Source: Anniella stebbinsi
Taxonomy: Eukaryota > Chordata > Lepidosauria > Squamata > Anniellidae
Direction of reading: 5' to 3'
Length of the DNA stretch: 64,000 bases
NCBI GenBank assembly: GCA_029215795.1
Contig: JARDYH010000001.1
Span: 401,859,154-401,923,153, forward strand
The position numbers were made by a program, and so were the translations under genes. Positions 63,443 to 64,000 of this stretch are shown piece after piece; position 1 is the first letter of the stretch, and the number at the start of each line of letters is the position of its first letter. The notes below the pieces were generated by a model. That model was not told the origin of the DNA. It searched no databases and saw nothing but the letters and a program-made list of their open reading frames with translations.

Positions 63443-64000
63443 CTCAAAGGAGAGAGTCTCCTCCATTGTTCTGAGGCTGTCTAGTGACTCCATTCCCTGC
63501 CATTTCCACACCACAACATGTGTTGCCTGAAAAGAGAAAAACGGTCCCCTTACCCCATCTGCCTGTGGAGCACCGTCCTTTTCATTAGCATTCTCTCGGC
63601 AATGTTCTCCCAATCACTTGCAATCTAAACAGCTGAAACACTTGAGTCTCCTGTGGTCCACATATGTCCGTTCTGTATTATCCTAGCTTTCAGCTGCATC
63701 TGCATGAGACCTGCACTAAATCTCTTCATAGTGAAGGTAGCCAAGTTGGAACTGCCGATGGTTTCTTAAATGTTTAACACAGTTTCTCCACTATAACTTG
63801 ACTGCAGGGAATAGATTTGCAGTGGAGGCGCTCAATGGGTGCTTTAGAGGGTCTTCTTTTCTTTCTTTCTTTCTTTTTTGGAAGGGGAAAAACCACTGAA
63901 TTCCTCTCATGGTTGTCTATACAAACTTGCTAAGTGGAAAACTAACCCATACTAGATCAAGGGTGGGAAGTGAGCTCTTGTGGAACATTTAACTTTTGTC
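63443..64000. other. Intron, no recognisable feature
   Basis: A short TTTC-rich tract at about 63858-63879. Nothing else could be supported. Confidence 0.4.

Larger units (their letters stand above)
1..64000 (+). other. THSD4: Introns of a THSD4-like gene (window-wide context)
   Basis: The only recognisable host exon lies at 36313-36449 on the + strand, so 1-36312 and 36450-64000 are best read as the flanking partial introns. I found no promoter, start codon, terminal exon or poly(A) site of the host gene. Known: THSD4 (ADAMTSL6) is a secreted extracellular-matrix glycoprotein linked to fibrillin microfibrils, and its vertebrate gene has very long introns. Inferred: the window lies wholly inside it. 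Neighbouring exons could have been missed because exons of about 100 bases are hard to spot by eye. An alternative is the paralogue ADAMTSL4, or another ADAMTS-type gene. Confidence 0.5.

Noticed and set aside
1..64000. CRISPR array, operon, phage or plasmid features
   Set aside because: No spaced direct-repeat array, ribosome-binding sites or bacterial gene clusters. Repeat content is vertebrate.

Overview
This is vertebrate nuclear DNA, most likely from a squamate reptile. The main evidence is the repeat content: several tRNA-headed SINEs of the Sauria type, at least eight CR1 3' ends with the ATTCTATG tail, L2-clade LINE fragments, a second tRNA-derived SINE (B-box-like GGTTCTAGTCC), and many palindromic non-autonomous DNA transposons. 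There are no bacterial, phage or plasmid features. I cannot name the species.

Only one host coding segment is recognisable: a 137-bp exon at 36313-36449 on the + strand, with a clean acceptor and donor. It encodes part of the cysteine-rich module of an ADAMTS/ADAMTSL-family protein, best matching THSD4 (ADAMTSL6) from memory of the family. The rest of the window is best read as two partial introns of that gene. A single exon in 64 kb fits the very long introns known for THSD4.

Layout. 1-9.2 kb: an LTR-like stretch, a tandem duplication split by a telomere-repeat-bearing transposon, a Sauria SINE split by an unclassified element, and a cluster of small palindromic elements. 9.2-11.2 kb: a GC-rich tract, then a Sauria SINE split by a 1-kb GC-rich hAT-like element. 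11.2-19.2 kb: SINEs, L2 fragments and microsatellites. 19.3-20.3 kb: second 1-kb hAT-like element. 20.3-34 kb: SINEs, L2 fragments, a foldback hAT-like element, and a CR1 split by an inverted Penelope-like insertion carrying hammerhead-like motifs. 34-40.6 kb: CR1 with a nested 177-bp element, an AT-rich hAT-like element, a solo LTR, the exon, another CR1, and a 1.6-kb L2-type LINE with reverse transcriptase motifs and two in-frame stops. 40.6-61.8 kb: more CR1, SINE and L2 fragments and nested elements. 61.8-63 kb: third 1-kb hAT-like element next to a Sauria SINE.

The best-supported new observations are insertions whose target duplications can be read directly. These are three GC-rich hAT-like elements (8-bp duplications), a 318-bp foldback hAT-like element (8 bp), a 231-bp element carrying TTAGGG-type repeats (5 bp, confirmed by an empty-site copy beside it), a 573-bp solo LTR (5 bp) ending 193 bp upstream of the exon, and a 403-bp foldback insertion (15 bp) with a type I hammerhead-like core in each arm. 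Nesting gives a relative order for many of these. Class assignments rest on termini, target duplications and recalled consensus patterns, not on database searches.
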